Positions 37,801 to 49,494 of a stretch of 64,000 nt of DNA are shown here, one piece after another. The position numbers were made by a program, and so were the translations under genes. The notes beneath the pieces are model-generated. The model ran no database searches and was not told the origin of the DNA. It was given only the letters and a program-made list of their open reading frames with translations. Source of the stretch: Ampelomyces quisqualis (taxonomy: Eukaryota > Ascomycota > Dothideomycetes > Pleosporales > Phaeosphaeriaceae); NCBI GenBank assembly GCA_018398575.1, contig JAGTXZ010000024.1, forward strand, positions 2,108,001-2,172,000, written 5' to 3'. Position 1 is the stretch's first letter. The number at the start of each line of letters is the position of its first letter.

Positions 37801-38280
37801 ATATATCAGACTCTAGTATATTTACTATCTCTACAAATATTATCTACTAGAAATCTACTAAGTATAAGAGAGTTATATAAAGTGTACTTACTAGTAAATT
37901 ATATAGAATAGTTAGAGGTTTAAATAAAATAATTACTATTAGTATAATACTTAACTAGGTTATATAAAACTTTAACCTACTTAATATCCTAGTTATTATC
38001 TATATAGACTTAAAGTTATTATATAACTACCTAGTTAAGCTAGGTATAACTATAGAGAAAAGGCTAATAACTAATATTATGTTACTAAAAGAAGTGTATA
38101 AGAAGAAAGAAATCTTAGAAATTTATTAGATTAATAGAAAGAATAACTCTACTAATGCCTTTACTAAGAAAGTATCTAATAACACTTTCTCCTAGCTAGT
38201 CTATACAAATAATTTGTTAATATATATAAAGGCTTATATTAATAGACTACTAGAGCCTTAGAAGTAGAAGTTTATATAAA
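34848..38280 (+). pseudogene. pol: Copia-C pol remnant (integrase, RT, RNase H)
   Basis: Continues the frame of 27240-28072. Around 37050-37260 an RT segment reads LVKLPKNL-like, then LLYSAIESSLYxSKIYYNYY and YKNRLYIIVLLYN, matching fungal Ty1/copia polyproteins. The RNase H region at 37715-38200 reads LIFIDSSFAKNKNLSF, then KSTKYKRVIxSVLTSKLY, DLKLLYNYLVKLG, TIEKRLITNIMLLKEVY and NNSTNAFTKK. This is the conserved copia order around the RNase H acidic residues. Integrase should lie at about 35000-36300 but is not resolved. Stops are TAA/TAG. LTRs were not located. Confidence 0.85.
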
Positions 38281-41200
38281 CTCTTACTATACTATTTTAT
38301 ATATTATCTCTGTATACAATTCTTTAATATATCTTTTTTCTATATATCTACTTATATTGTCTTATATTTGTTAAGATTTATTTATTTACAAAATATATAG
38401 AGAGAAGAAAGTCTGCTAAGAATAATTATAGTTTTATATAGAAATATTTAAGAAGGTATATCTTTATTAATCTACTTATAGTCTTATACTAAATTCTTTT
38501 TTCTTTCTCTCTTTTTCTTTTCTAATCTCTTTTTCTAGACAACCTAGATATAATATTTGCACTAGGCGCTATATAACTATAATACGTAAGCGCTATAGGT
38601 GTTATATAAGAACGTAGTAAGTATATAGCACTTAAGAAATAGTATAGAAGAGTACTAGCTTTTTTTAGCGTAGTAATAGCTATATAAAGTAACTAGAGTA
38701 CTATAGCTCTAGATAAGTATTGCGTAGAAGTAGCTCTTATAGTGTATAAACCTTAGTAGCCTACTTATTAAAGTTAGTGTTAGCGTATAAGACTATATTA
38801 ATATTATATAAGAGTATAGTAGTAGTAGTGCGCTTATTAGCCTTTATATATAGTAGTATTAACTACTACTATATAGATATAGAAAACAAGTATTATATAT
38901 TAATATAAAGCCTAAGTATAAATATATTATAAGTAGAGTTAGCTATAAGAGTTTGTATAATATTCTAGCTAGGCTAGGTAGGTTAAATAAAAAGGTTACT
39001 AAGAAGAACTTATTACTATTACTAGACTACTATTATAAAAGGTAGTAGTAGTATAGTAGTATAGTAGTAGTAGTAGTATAGTAGTGTAGTATTAATAGTA
39101 GTACTAGTGCTAGTATTGTTACTACTACTACTATTATATAAAGATTTTTGTATAAATATTAGTACTTCTTATATAAAATAAGATAATACTAGAGAAATAC
39201 TACTAATAGTAAAAGGAAGAGAAAAGAAAGAATATATAAGAGCTGCTTAACCTAAAGAGAAAAGAAGAAAAGAAAAAAGATAGAAGAAAAGATAGTTTAT
39301 ATACTAATACTTAGTAGTTAGAGCTTAAGTAGTAAGAAAGCTATAGATATAGGTAAAGGTAGCTACTTCTAGGTAAAGGTAGTAGTAATTGCGTAATAAG
39401 GCAGTTGCAACTAATAGTAGAAGTAGCTGCAATTATACTAGACGTAGCTATAACTATACTAAAGAAAACTATAGCCTTAGTAAACAGAATATATAATTAT
39501 ATAACAAATAAGAAACTACTACACCTTAACTACTATATCTCTAAAAATAAGAAGCTACTTATATAATATAGTAGACAGATTCTACTAGAACCTATACTTC
39601 TTTCTCTTTAAAGATATTAAACGCTATTTAATCTTATATTTAGATAGCCTATAGAATATAGCAGTAAGGTAGTAAGTATAATTATTCTATAGAACTAGAA
39701 GTAAAGTAGAAAGGTATATATAATAGACCTATAAAAGAAAAAGTTGCTAGTATTAGTAATACTTATTATATAAAGGTTAATAGTAGGACTAATTACGTAA
39801 CTCTATTACGTAAATAGCTAATCTATACAAAGAACTATCTTACATCCTTCTAACTAGAACTATAGATTTAATATAAATTAATTAAATACTTTATTACTTT
39901 CTTTTTATATAATTGTACTATAACCTACCTAGCTCTTATATTATATAATAGACAGTCTATTTAACAAAGTACTAGATAAGAGTAAGTATAATTTTAAAGT
40001 TAATCTATATAGGTATATAAGATATCTAATAGACTAGAAAGCTTCTAATATATATTAAATTTAGGTTTCTTTAATAAATTTAGTAATTAATTTTTAAGAT
40101 ATTACCTTTTATAAATTCATATTCTATAGTAGTAAATAAGATAATTAAATACCTAAAAAGTAGGTAGTTAAGATTTTTAGTATTCTACACGTTAGTAAAC
40201 TTAAAAATCTTAAGTAAGATATTTACCTACTTATTTTCTAGAATTTACTAAGCTAGGAAATTACTAAAGTTACTAAGTATTAGCTTAGAAGTAAGTATCT
40301 AATTCTAAGGATTAAAGAGACTAGTTAGTTTTATAATTAAAAAGAAAAAAGATAGAAACTAAGAGAAATACTAGTAAGGCTAGTAAATATTTAGAAATCT
40401 ACTTAAACTAAGGTAAATATACAAAGCTTATTATACTAAAGAGAGCTTTAAAACTAGATTAGAAATCTAATATTAAGCGTAGTAAGTACGTAAGATCTAA
40501 TAGCTAAGATCTATTACTAGGTTCTAAAAGAGCTAGCCTATAAGTATCTAGAAACTAGATAAGATCTTATTAGGTTAGGCTATTAGCTTCTACGTCTGCT
40601 ACTTCTTAAACTAGTAGTAATAACTCTAGAGCTCTAGAAAAAGTAAGATTAGTAAATCCTTCTACAAAATAAAATTATTAATTATAAGAAGTAGTACTAG
40701 AAATTAACTACCTAAGAAGTAAGTATAAGCTACTTTACTATAAGAAAGATTATAATAATTAGATAGAAAGTAAAACTATTAATATATCTATTATAGATCT
40801 ATTCTTTATTAATTAATCGAGGATTAACTTTACGTATACTCTTTTTCTAGGCCTTATAGAGGCTAAGATTAAGTACTAAAGTTATAAGATATAAAATACT
40901 TTAATTATATTAGCTATACTTAGTAATTAGAATTAGTAAATACTTAAGAAGCGTGCTTATAAAAATAAAATACCTAAGTTTCCTTATATATAGAAGTAGA
41001 TACTTTAATATCTAATAAAAAGCCTATTATTAAATACCTTTCTTAGGGAAATAAATTAGCTATATAAGAAAAGTGCCTAGTAAGAAACATTAAGATATAA
41101 CTCTTAGAACTAACTAATTCTCCTAGAATAGGTATAGGCCTATAAGTTTAATTAAGACAGTAACTTTCTAAAGTATAAAGCTATACTTATAGTAAGAAAA

Positions 41201-41550
41201 GATCTTTAGAAGAAAAAGTCTTTACTTACTTTATACGCTACTAGTCCTATAGCTTAGTCTTTTAGTATTACTATAGCTATTTTAGCTTACTTTAATCTTA
41301 AGATTTTATAATATAATATGCTTTAAGATTTTCTCTATATAATAATTATAGCTAGTAATAAAGTAATCTAGAATCTATAAGATATATTTAGAAAAGCTAG
41401 ATTCTATAACATAATTAACTAAGTACTCTATAGGCTTAGAGAATTATTATAACTTTACTATAAGAAATATATTAATTAGGCACTTATAATATTAGCCTTT
41501 TACTTACTTAATTTAGACTTTATAAACTGCGTACGCAGCTAATATATATA
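38281..41550. other. Decayed DNA; possible plus-strand coding remnant at 40500-41500
   Basis: No element ends recognised. 38550-39420 has simple TAG-rich and purine-rich runs. 40500-41500 holds plus-strand runs free of TGA (for example EVDTLISNKKPIIKYLSQGN near 41000) that look like a mutated protein, but I cannot assign a family. Copia-C's 3' LTR might lie just after 38280 but has no detectable partner. Confidence 0.4.
39040..39135 (+). repeat. TAG/GTA microsatellite
   Basis: Interrupted TAGTAG / GTAGTATAG run followed by an ACTACTACTACTATT run, so the tract is partly self-complementary. Confidence 0.85.
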
Positions 41551-41624
41551 TATTCTAAAGAGTATATTATAACTAAAAACGTGTATATATGTTCTACTAG
41601 CCTAAAGAAGCTAAAGATTAATTT
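41551..41624 (+). repeat. Copy of the repeat at 25484-25555
   Basis: TATTCTAAAGAGTATATTAT, then AACTAAAAACGTGTATATAT and CTACTAGCCTAAAGAAGCT. Nearly the same order as at 25484. Confidence 0.75.
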
Positions 41625-41869
41625 TGTTACCCTGTAATACTACTAGTCTAATAGTCTTTATATATTATAATTAAAGAGTAAAGCTTATAAGATAAATAAC
41701 TAGTAAGAGGTACTATTAGAAAAGCTATACTGCTTAATTATATAATTTACTATCTAGCTAAGACTTATAATCTAGCTAAGATAATAGATAACAGAATATC
41801 TATAGATATAGTACTATCTAATAATTATAGTAGATAGTATGTAGGTAATAGATAGCAGAGAAGATCTAC

Positions 41870-42124
41870 TTAGTATATAGAAATAATAATAAACTCTATA
41901 GGCTATTATATTTCACTTATATTATAAACACTTTAGTTAGTTTAACTACAACTAGCTAAATAATAATTATTATTCTTTTTAGAAAGTATATACCTCTACT
42001 ATCTTATAAACACTATACTTTAAATCTAAAGAAACTCTATATCTATTAATAAAAACTAACCTTAGCTATACTCTAGCTTACACTAGTACTCTTATTATTA
42101 ACTACTAGACTAATAGGCTTAATA
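41870..42124 (+). repeat. Gypsy-A LTR fragment (3' half)
   Basis: Runs from AAACTCTATAGGCTATTATA through AAAAACTAACCTTAGCTATA to ACTAGACTAATAGGCTTAATA, matching the second half of the Gypsy-A LTR. No internal sequence on either side. Truncated or solo LTR. Confidence 0.85.
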
Positions 42125-42902
42125 TATAGCTACTAAATAAGGCTTTACTATATACTACTCTGCTTATACTAGAAGATAGGTTAGAGTTAATATAGAGTAG
42201 AGTTCTAAGTAAAGTACCTGTACTCTAGCCTAATATCTACCTATACTAAAAGAAAATAGTACTAGTAGTAGATTTAGGTTAGTTATATAAGCTATAGGTT
42301 AGAGTTAAGTTATAAAGGTAAACTAAGACTATATTATTAATTAGACTAAATTACTAATTGTATAAAAAGATATTATTTAGTCCTTAAGCCTAATAGTTTC
42401 TTTTAAAAATCCTAAAGGATTACTCTTGCGAATTACAGGCCTATTACCCTAATAGTAATACTTACCCTATTAATATTATAGAGTTAAAACGTTATAACTT
42501 TCTATATACTAGGATAAATTTAATAATTTTTTAATCTTTATAAAGCTAAAGGTTAACTCTTTACTTTGTATATAAAGATTTTAGTAATTATAGTTATAGT
42601 AAAGAGATTATAGCTAAAGAAGTAGTAACTTATAAGAAAATTATAATATAGTATACAATATATATTAGAACCTAAAGTATAAAGCTTATTATTTTTATAC
42701 TTTCTATATCTTTATATTATAGACTTAAGTATATAAGTAAAAGAAACTTAGGATAATAGTAGACTTCTATTTTATATAGAAAATAAGAAAAGAAAGTATT
42801 TAGATTAAAAGCTTCTTTTATTAAAAATAGGATAAGTTTTTATATTTAAAATAGAAAATATACTTACTTTAGCTTAAAATAGATTAATTTTTAATATTAG
42901 AC

Positions 42903-43680
42903 TGTTAAAAATAATAGGTAATAGTAGAAATAGTGTGAATTGTTATTTATCTAGTGCTAACAGAACTCCTTAATATATACTCTAAGCATTGGATCTAGAT
43001 TACTAATTCTAGACTCCTTCGCTATTCCGGCTACTTGTTATCTAGTTTCTGATTTCTGGAAACTAGCTATCTAGTTTCCGGGAACTAGTATTCCAGTTTT
43101 GGCTTCTAGCTATCCAGTTTAAGAGTCTAGCTTCTGGTTTTACTAGTAACTTGTAACTAATATCTAGTTTCACTAGTTTTATTAGATAGTTACTAGGTTT
43201 TAGACCCTAGCGTTAAGTTTCAGCTAGTTTTAGATAGTTTTAGATTGGTTTTACCTGTACCGCCCAATTAAGAGCTACATAATTTTAGTCCTCTTATAAG
43301 TAATTTATATCTTAGCTGTTACTAGGCCTATTTAGGACGTTAGGATCAGAATCAAGAGCCTTTAACATCTATTTTTAGAAATAACTAAGCAGGCTAGTCT
43401 AGCGTCTATATTAATTACGTAATTTCAAGAATAAGCTAATATTTTGTAAGCTTTTCTTAAAAATTGTATGTTTAGTTTATTTATAATTGCTAGATTAGTG
43501 CTAGCGTATATGTAGTTCTATTTATAGACTTATATAAACTTTGTTTATAGTTTTATATTATATTGTTATGCTTTATTGCAACTAGTAAAGTTACTAGAAA
43601 TAATTTCTTATTTTGTTAAGTTTGAACATAACGTTAACTTTACTTATTCTGTAAAAATATAAGATTACTTAATTTTAACA
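42903..43680 (-). repeat. Solo Copia-A LTR, 778 bp, with perfect target duplication TAGAC
   Basis: Starts TGTTAAAAATAATAGG and ends ATTTTAACA. Flanked by TAGAC at 42898-42902 and 43681-43685. It is the same length as the LTR at 49495-50272 in inverse orientation and highly similar. It is visibly less RIPed than its surroundings (it keeps CCGG, TTCCAG, TTTTGG). A solo LTR with intact duplicates points to LTR-LTR recombination of a complete element. Confidence 0.96.
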
Positions 43681-43773
43681 TAGACAGCTGTAATACTATA
43701 TAACTTAAGAAGTATTTAAGAAAGATAGTTTTTTTTCTTTTACTATATTATGTTTAAAGATATATAGTAAATA

Positions 43774-43835
43774 TAGATTTATTTTATATTAAGAAAAGAT
43801 AGAGTAGATTTACTTTATATTAAGAAAAGATAAAG
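43774..43835 (+). repeat. 31-bp tandem duplication
   Basis: TAGATTTATTTTATATTAAG and the rest of the unit repeated once with small changes, inside the inverted-repeat element. Confidence 0.85.
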
Positions 43836-43916
43836 TAGATCTCTAGGTTTGTAAAGATTAAAAATTATTAAATTTAGCCTAGTATAAAAAAAGTTACAAC
43901 GTTTTAACTCTATATT

Positions 43917-43982
43917 ATTGTTAGGGTAGGTATTATTATTAGGGTAGGCATTATTATTAGAGTAGGCATAATTATTAGAGTA
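43917..43982 (+). repeat. 18-bp minisatellite, about 3.5 units
   Basis: Unit TTATTATTAGGGTAGGCA, with variants GGTAGGTATTATTATTAG and AGTAGGCATAATTATTAG, within the right arm of the inverted-repeat element. The left arm has fewer units, so the arm lengths differ. Confidence 0.85.
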
Positions 43983-44339
43983 ATAGCCCTGTGCTTTGTA
44001 TAGGCTTATTACCTATAACAAAAATAGAGTTACTATTAGGCCTAAGTATTATTATAGAGATTTATTATATACTTAGTTTAGATAGCTTTTTATAAATAAA
44101 GACTTTATTTAGTATAATTAATAGAGATTTATTATATACTTATTTTAGTAACCTAACTTTCTAGTCTAAATAACTTCTATTCTTAGTTACCTAATCCTAA
44201 CCTATAGTCTATATAGCCTTACTTTACTCTACTTATATAGCTTAGATAACTTAAATTCTATCTCTACCTATAGCTTTTATAACTCTACTTAACCTATATC
44301 TATTCTAGAGTACTTTAAACTTAGTTTTCTAGTAAAAAT

Positions 44340-44915
44340 CTACCTAGCTACTTCTATTTATTCTAGTTACTTAAATTACTAATAAAATTTAAACTACTAT
44401 TCTTACTCTACTAACTTTATATACTCTACTTATATATATCTAATCTTTAAAGTATTAAATTTTTTTATTTCTAAAATAGATACTAGTTTAATTTTTTATA
44501 GCTACTCTTATTATTAAGATACATTGTAGTAAATTTTATAGATCTTACTTTTTCTTACTAAGACTTGTTTTAACTAATAGTATAATACTTATACTAGATT
44601 ATATAGTTAATATTTGTTAAATAGATAGTAAAAATTATAGATCTTAACTTAAAGTATTTCTAATTATTACTATTAAAGAGTAGATGCCTAGATCTATATT
44701 ATATAGTGCACTTTAAATTTTTTTTTAAAAAGAGCCTAATCTCTAATATACTGTATCTAAATTACTATAGTAAATAAAAATATTCTATTCTATATTTAGA
44801 AGTTTTAAGATAATATTTAAATAATATAAGTAGAGTATATAAAGTAGTTTACCTAGTTAAGTAGAGTTTAGTAACTAGAATAAGTAAAAGTAGCTAGATA
44901 GAGTAGAGTATAGTT
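44340..44915. repeat. Fold-back (imperfect inverted repeat, arms about 100 bp)
   Basis: The left arm 44340-44435 contains CTAGCTACTTCTATTTATTC, TAGTTACT and TATATACTCTACTTATAT. The right arm 44805-44915 gives CTAGCTACTTTTACTTATTC, TAGTTACT and TATATACTCTACTTATAT on the opposite strand. Loop about 370 bp, no coding frame. Confidence 0.7.
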
Positions 44916-44935
44916 AAGAACTATCTAGTAGCTAG

Positions 44936-46611
44936 TAGATTAATAATTCTAGTAGTGTTTGTATATATAATAGACAGTACTTACTCTTGTAACATAAAAC
45001 TGTCTAAATTTTAAAACTAATTTCAATATATTAAGACTATAGGAATATCTTTTTAATTTAGTTAAAGAAACTAAAAAAAATAACCTAATTGATTTCTATT
45101 TTATAGTAAATACTAGTATATCTATAATTATAGCTATAGCTATAAGAAAGTAAGTCTTTTTCTATATAAAATTATTAGTATATTTCTAGACGTATATTCT
45201 ACTAAATTAAATAGAAGACTATTCTTAAGCTAGTAGAGTAACAAAAATTATAGTAACGTTAATCTAGTATTATATAGAGTATAGTCTACTATATGTTAGG
45301 CTCTAAAGTTATATAATAAGCTAGATTTAACGCCTAGGTTACCTAACACTAAATAAGACGCCTAATTTCTAAAACAATATATTTTACTTTAATTTTAACT
45401 CTAATTTATAAAGCTAATATTTCTATACTATATTTAATAAACTAGAAATTATATAGAGGCTCTTCTACTATTATTATAAGACTTTTCTACCTATCTTACT
45501 ACCAAGAGAAAGCTTCTACCTATATCTCAAAACGCTTTAATACTCTATAATCTTTATAATTCTCTAGTACTATAACTAGTACTATATACCTTACTTTTTT
45601 TATAGATCTTTAAGAGGTACTTTATATACTAATCTCTATCTTCTCTAATATCTTAAGAAGTTAACGCGTATACTATCTTAAGTACTCTAATAATATAAAT
45701 ATATAAGGCTAGCTATATATATTAAGCTATAAAACGCTAGGCTCTAGCTTTACTAAAGACGCTTCTTTTTAAGTAAAAACCTTTCTAGAGTATATAACAG
45801 AACTCTATCTAATATAAGATAACTTAGTTATAACTACTCTCTATAATCTTTTACTAAGAAGACAGTAGATAAAGTAAAGTAATTTCTATAATCTCTAAGC
45901 TCTATAAAAGTATATAGAGTATAAGAAAGTATAACTTAAAATCTTTTAGTATATACACTAGATAATAAACTCTTATAGATTTTTATATTTAACTTAGTAT
46001 CTATACTCTTATATAGCTTTCTCTAGTACTAAAATTAATTTATACAACTTAGTTACTTCTTTTACTCTTCTAAGCAGTGTACCTCTTATTAATCTAAAAA
46101 CTCCTTCTTACTTATTAAGTAGTTTACCTCTTAATAAGCTAAGAAACTTCTTCTATTAATTATCTTTACTTATCCTAGAGAACTAACTATAGAGCCTAGA
46201 ATACTAGAGATATCTTCTTTACTTCTAAGGCCTTTATACTACAGTAGCTTATAGCTAAGAAAGTAAAGGTAATAGAATACTATTTAGATTATACTTTAAT
46301 AGAAAAAAAGGCTACTACCTTAAGAGATAAGAAGTATACTACCTATAGGCTATTACTTAGATTAAGCTCTATCTATATAGCTAGTAGTAGTATAAAGTTA
46401 ATATAGAGCCTAGAATACTAGAGATATTCTTTCTTCTTCTAAGGCGTTTATACTTTAAACACTTTTATTATAAGTAATATATCTATAGATACTCTAGACG
46501 CTATCTATTTAACCTACGCTGCTAGTAATATAATTACTAAACTAGATTTCTTTTATACAGATTAAAACTAATTTAATACATAACTTTTCTAGTAAAAAAT
46601 CTATTTCTATA
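44936..46611. other. Decayed DNA; one pair of about 53-bp direct repeats
   Basis: TATAGAGCCTAGAATACTAG followed by AGATAT and a TCTAAGGC(C/G)TTTATACT end occurs at 46188-46240 and 46402-46454. Otherwise nothing I can support; runs are compatible with old coding sequence but no motif is recognisable. Confidence 0.5.
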
Positions 46612-47970
46612 TACTATACTAGGACAGAAGTCTATTTGCATAAGTATAGATTAGAACTCGAAAACGCGCTTGCGTTAGAACTCTATCTACTTTAATCTTT
46701 TATAAAACTACTAATATAAGAGCTTTTAAGATAGAAATTAGTAGTAATTACTAGCATAGTAGTAAGCTTTAAGAATGTTAACGCAATTTTATTCTATCTT
46801 AATTAGAAGTTAGTATATCTATAAAAGAAGTTGCAGAAGCTTTTAGCTGCTTATAACGCTGCGTTTAGAAGATAATTACCTACTAGTAGGCTACCTATAG
46901 CAACGCCTTGCGCCTAAGGTCTAGCTATATACCTATTTTAACTTAAAGAAAGAGATAAAAGTTACTTTAACTTACTAAAAGATACTTTAAAATTAAACAC
47001 TATAAGCTTCTAGAAGAGGTAGAACTCTACGTCGTAAATCCTATATACTCTAATATTTCTATAAAGACTATTTAAAAAGTTCTTGCCTATACTAGATACT
47101 AAAAGTTTAAGGTAAAGCAGAGGCTAAAAATTAATAGATTTACTACTCTACTTTACCTTAAGATTACTAGAGACTTAACAAACTTAAAGTAGCGTAAGAG
47201 TATCTTAAAATTTAGTAATAAGTATAGTATTACGTAAGGATTAAGCTACAATAATACCTAGGTATAGTAGCTACTAGCTAAAAAATAAGATTATAATAAG
47301 ATTAAATAGGTTAGTACTACTTACTAGTTACTTATATAGTCTAAGGATTAATTTAGATAATAGTAAAAGGTAGAGTTAGACGTAGTCTACTAGTTATTAT
47401 AACCTATAATAGTACTACTAAACGCGAAGGTTATATAGGCTAAAGCTATTGTAAGGCACTAAATAAGAGACTTCTATCCTAATATAAGCCTAGGAAGATA
47501 TTTATATAGAATAACGCGCCTATTTATATAGCTAGAGATACTTAAAATTACCTTCTAAAGTATAGAGTTTAGATAATAGAATAGCCTCTCTACTTACCTA
47601 ATCTTAATCTAATTAAGCACGTATAGTAGGCTCTTAAAAATAAGCTTTATAAGCTCTGTCCTAAGTTTAATTATATAGAAGACTTAGAAACAGAGTAGGT
47701 AGTGTTTAAGATAGACTTAAAGAAGGTATAGGCTACTATACCTAACACTTTAATTAAGAAGCTAATTACAGGTATACTAAAGCAGCTAGAAGCCTATATC
47801 TATACAAGAGGTTAGTAGACTAAATATTAAGTATAATGCGATTATTTTATAACTCTTATTGTTAAAATATATTTAGAATTAGTAGTAATATAGATATTTA
47901 AAATCTAATTTAATAGTAGTTAAAATAGCCTAAGCGTTTTAGGCGACTAGACTTTTGTTCTAGTATAGTA
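46612..47970 (+). mobile_element. Tc1/mariner DNA transposon remnant with terminal inverted repeats
   Basis: The left end TACTATACTAGGACAGAAGT at 46612 is matched on the opposite strand at the right end near 47970 by TACTATACTAGAACAAAAGT, and both continue CTA. Length about 1.36 kb, normal for the superfamily. It encloses a plus-strand transposase pseudogene. TA target duplicates are not distinguishable in this sequence because TA is everywhere. Confidence 0.85.
46760..47833 (+). pseudogene. Tc1/mariner transposase (DD34E type), all catalytic residues mutated
   Basis: Frame 2 reads FSNKYSITxG near 47209 (first Asp now Asn), IFIxNNAPIYIARDT with the second catalytic position Asn at 47510 (family QDNAP), and PLYLPNLNLIKHVxxALKN with the third catalytic position Lys at 47615 (family LIEHVWW). 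The gap between second and third is 34 residues, the Tc1 spacing. The C-terminus reads IPNTLIKKLI then LKQLEAYIYTRGxxTKY and stops at about 47831. The N-terminal helix-turn-helix part is decayed and its start uncertain. All three losses are G->A changes, so no activity is possible. Confidence 0.9.
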
Positions 47971-49489
47971 AAGAATAATACAAAGAATAAAGATAAGGCT
48001 ATACTTGTATTAAGCTACATACGTAGTAAAGTATAGTAGTAGGTTATACCTAAGCTTAACAACTACTTTAACAAAACTAGTATAATAGTAAATACCTTTA
48101 AAGACTTTACTATCTTTAAAGGAAAACTTTGCAATAACTTTACTATTTCTAAGAAACTACTTATTACTAAAAGTAAGATCTAACGCCTTTAGTAAATAGG
48201 TCTTATAGATAATTATACTAATCTATTTTAATACTACTCTATTTAAATAGAGTAGAATAATAAAGCTTTTATATAAATATTAAAATCAAGACTTAAAGCT
48301 AAGATTAGAGTTAAACTTATACGCTTAAGCGCTACTATTAAATATCTTAGAGGTCTTATTAAAGAAGCTATTTGTAGTAATAACAATCTTATAGAATTCT
48401 GTCTAAAGTCTAGAGAAACTAAAGCTTTTCTAAAGTTCTCTAGAACTTAGCGAAACTACTAATCTAATAATTAATAACTATATAGAAATGTCTATTTTTA
48501 TATACTTAAATACTATAGATCTAATAAACCAGAATTAATATATCTTAATAATATTAAGTAAAGTAAGCTATATAGTAACTGTTTTACTAAATACTATAGC
48601 AAAGAAAAGCCTAATAATAGTAAGAAAACTTCTATATACTATAATTCTAATAAATCTAGATACTATATAGCTAGATAATTTATTGCTAGATACTTTATAG
48701 CTAGATACTATTAACCTAAGAAGAATATAGTGTCCTAGTATATTAATATATTTAAGCCTAACAGACTTAACAAAAAGAAGAAATAGTAGGTTGTTTAGAC
48801 TTCTAGACTTATATAGCCTTAAGAAAGAGTAGTCTAGAAGTATTTCTTAGAATAAGACTAATAGTAATATAGACTAGTTATTTATACTCTACCTTCTTAC
48901 TTAAAAAAGAACGTCTTTACTGTATAAAACAAAGATAGGCATAGTAAAATATCTAACTTTCTAATATACTACTAAGATAATAGTAATAGAGTAAACTATA
49001 CTCTACCTAATAGCCTAGTATAAGGCTATAGAAAGGCTAGTAGAAGTTAGAAGAAAAGAGTATTAACTTCTAAGAAAGAAAAGTTAAGATTCTACTAAGG
49101 ATAGACAGGTAATACTACATACATAAATAATAGGCAGAGAATTACTTTGTATAAAAAAGACACTATTAGTAGTATAAAAGAAGTATATAGAGTAATAAGT
49201 ACTTCTAAGTATAAAGACTAGGTTAACAAATCTAAACGCTAATAGGCTACTAGCTAAAAAGAGTACTTTAAAAAAGCCTATAGTAAGGTACTAAAGGTCT
49301 AATAGTATAACTATACTCTAGATCTAAGGAACCTAATATATAAATAACTATCCTAGACTATATGTAAAGAAAATACGTATAAGGTCTACTATAGTAATAA
49401 ATATAGAGTAAGCTAGTGTTAATAATTACTAGAAGAATATAAGTAGATAGTAAGTAACTATATACACTACCTATATTAAAATACCTTTA
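47971..49489 (+). other. Decayed DNA, possible plus-strand coding remnant
   Basis: Plus-strand runs without TGA occur (for example NRNVYFYILKYYRSNKPELI near 48490, and a repeated RYYIAR/RYFIARYY near 48660-48710 from a short tandem duplication). No family recognised. It ends at the LTR of the Copia-A array. Confidence 0.4.
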
Positions 49490-49494
49490 GAATA

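Larger units (their letters stand above)
42365..44075. mobile_element. Inverted-repeat element split by a solo LTR
   Basis: The segment 42443-42545 (CCTATTACCCTAATAGTAAT, TATAGAGTTAAAACGTTATA, ATACTAGGATAAATTTAATA) is found as its reverse complement at about 43840-43990. Weaker inverted similarity extends outward to about 42365 and 44075 (AAGCCTAATAG / CTATTAGGCCT). Without the LTR insertion (42903-43685 with one duplicate) the unit is roughly 0.9 kb and holds no coding frame I recognise, so it is MITE-like. A related arm is at 16626-16690. Confidence 0.7.
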
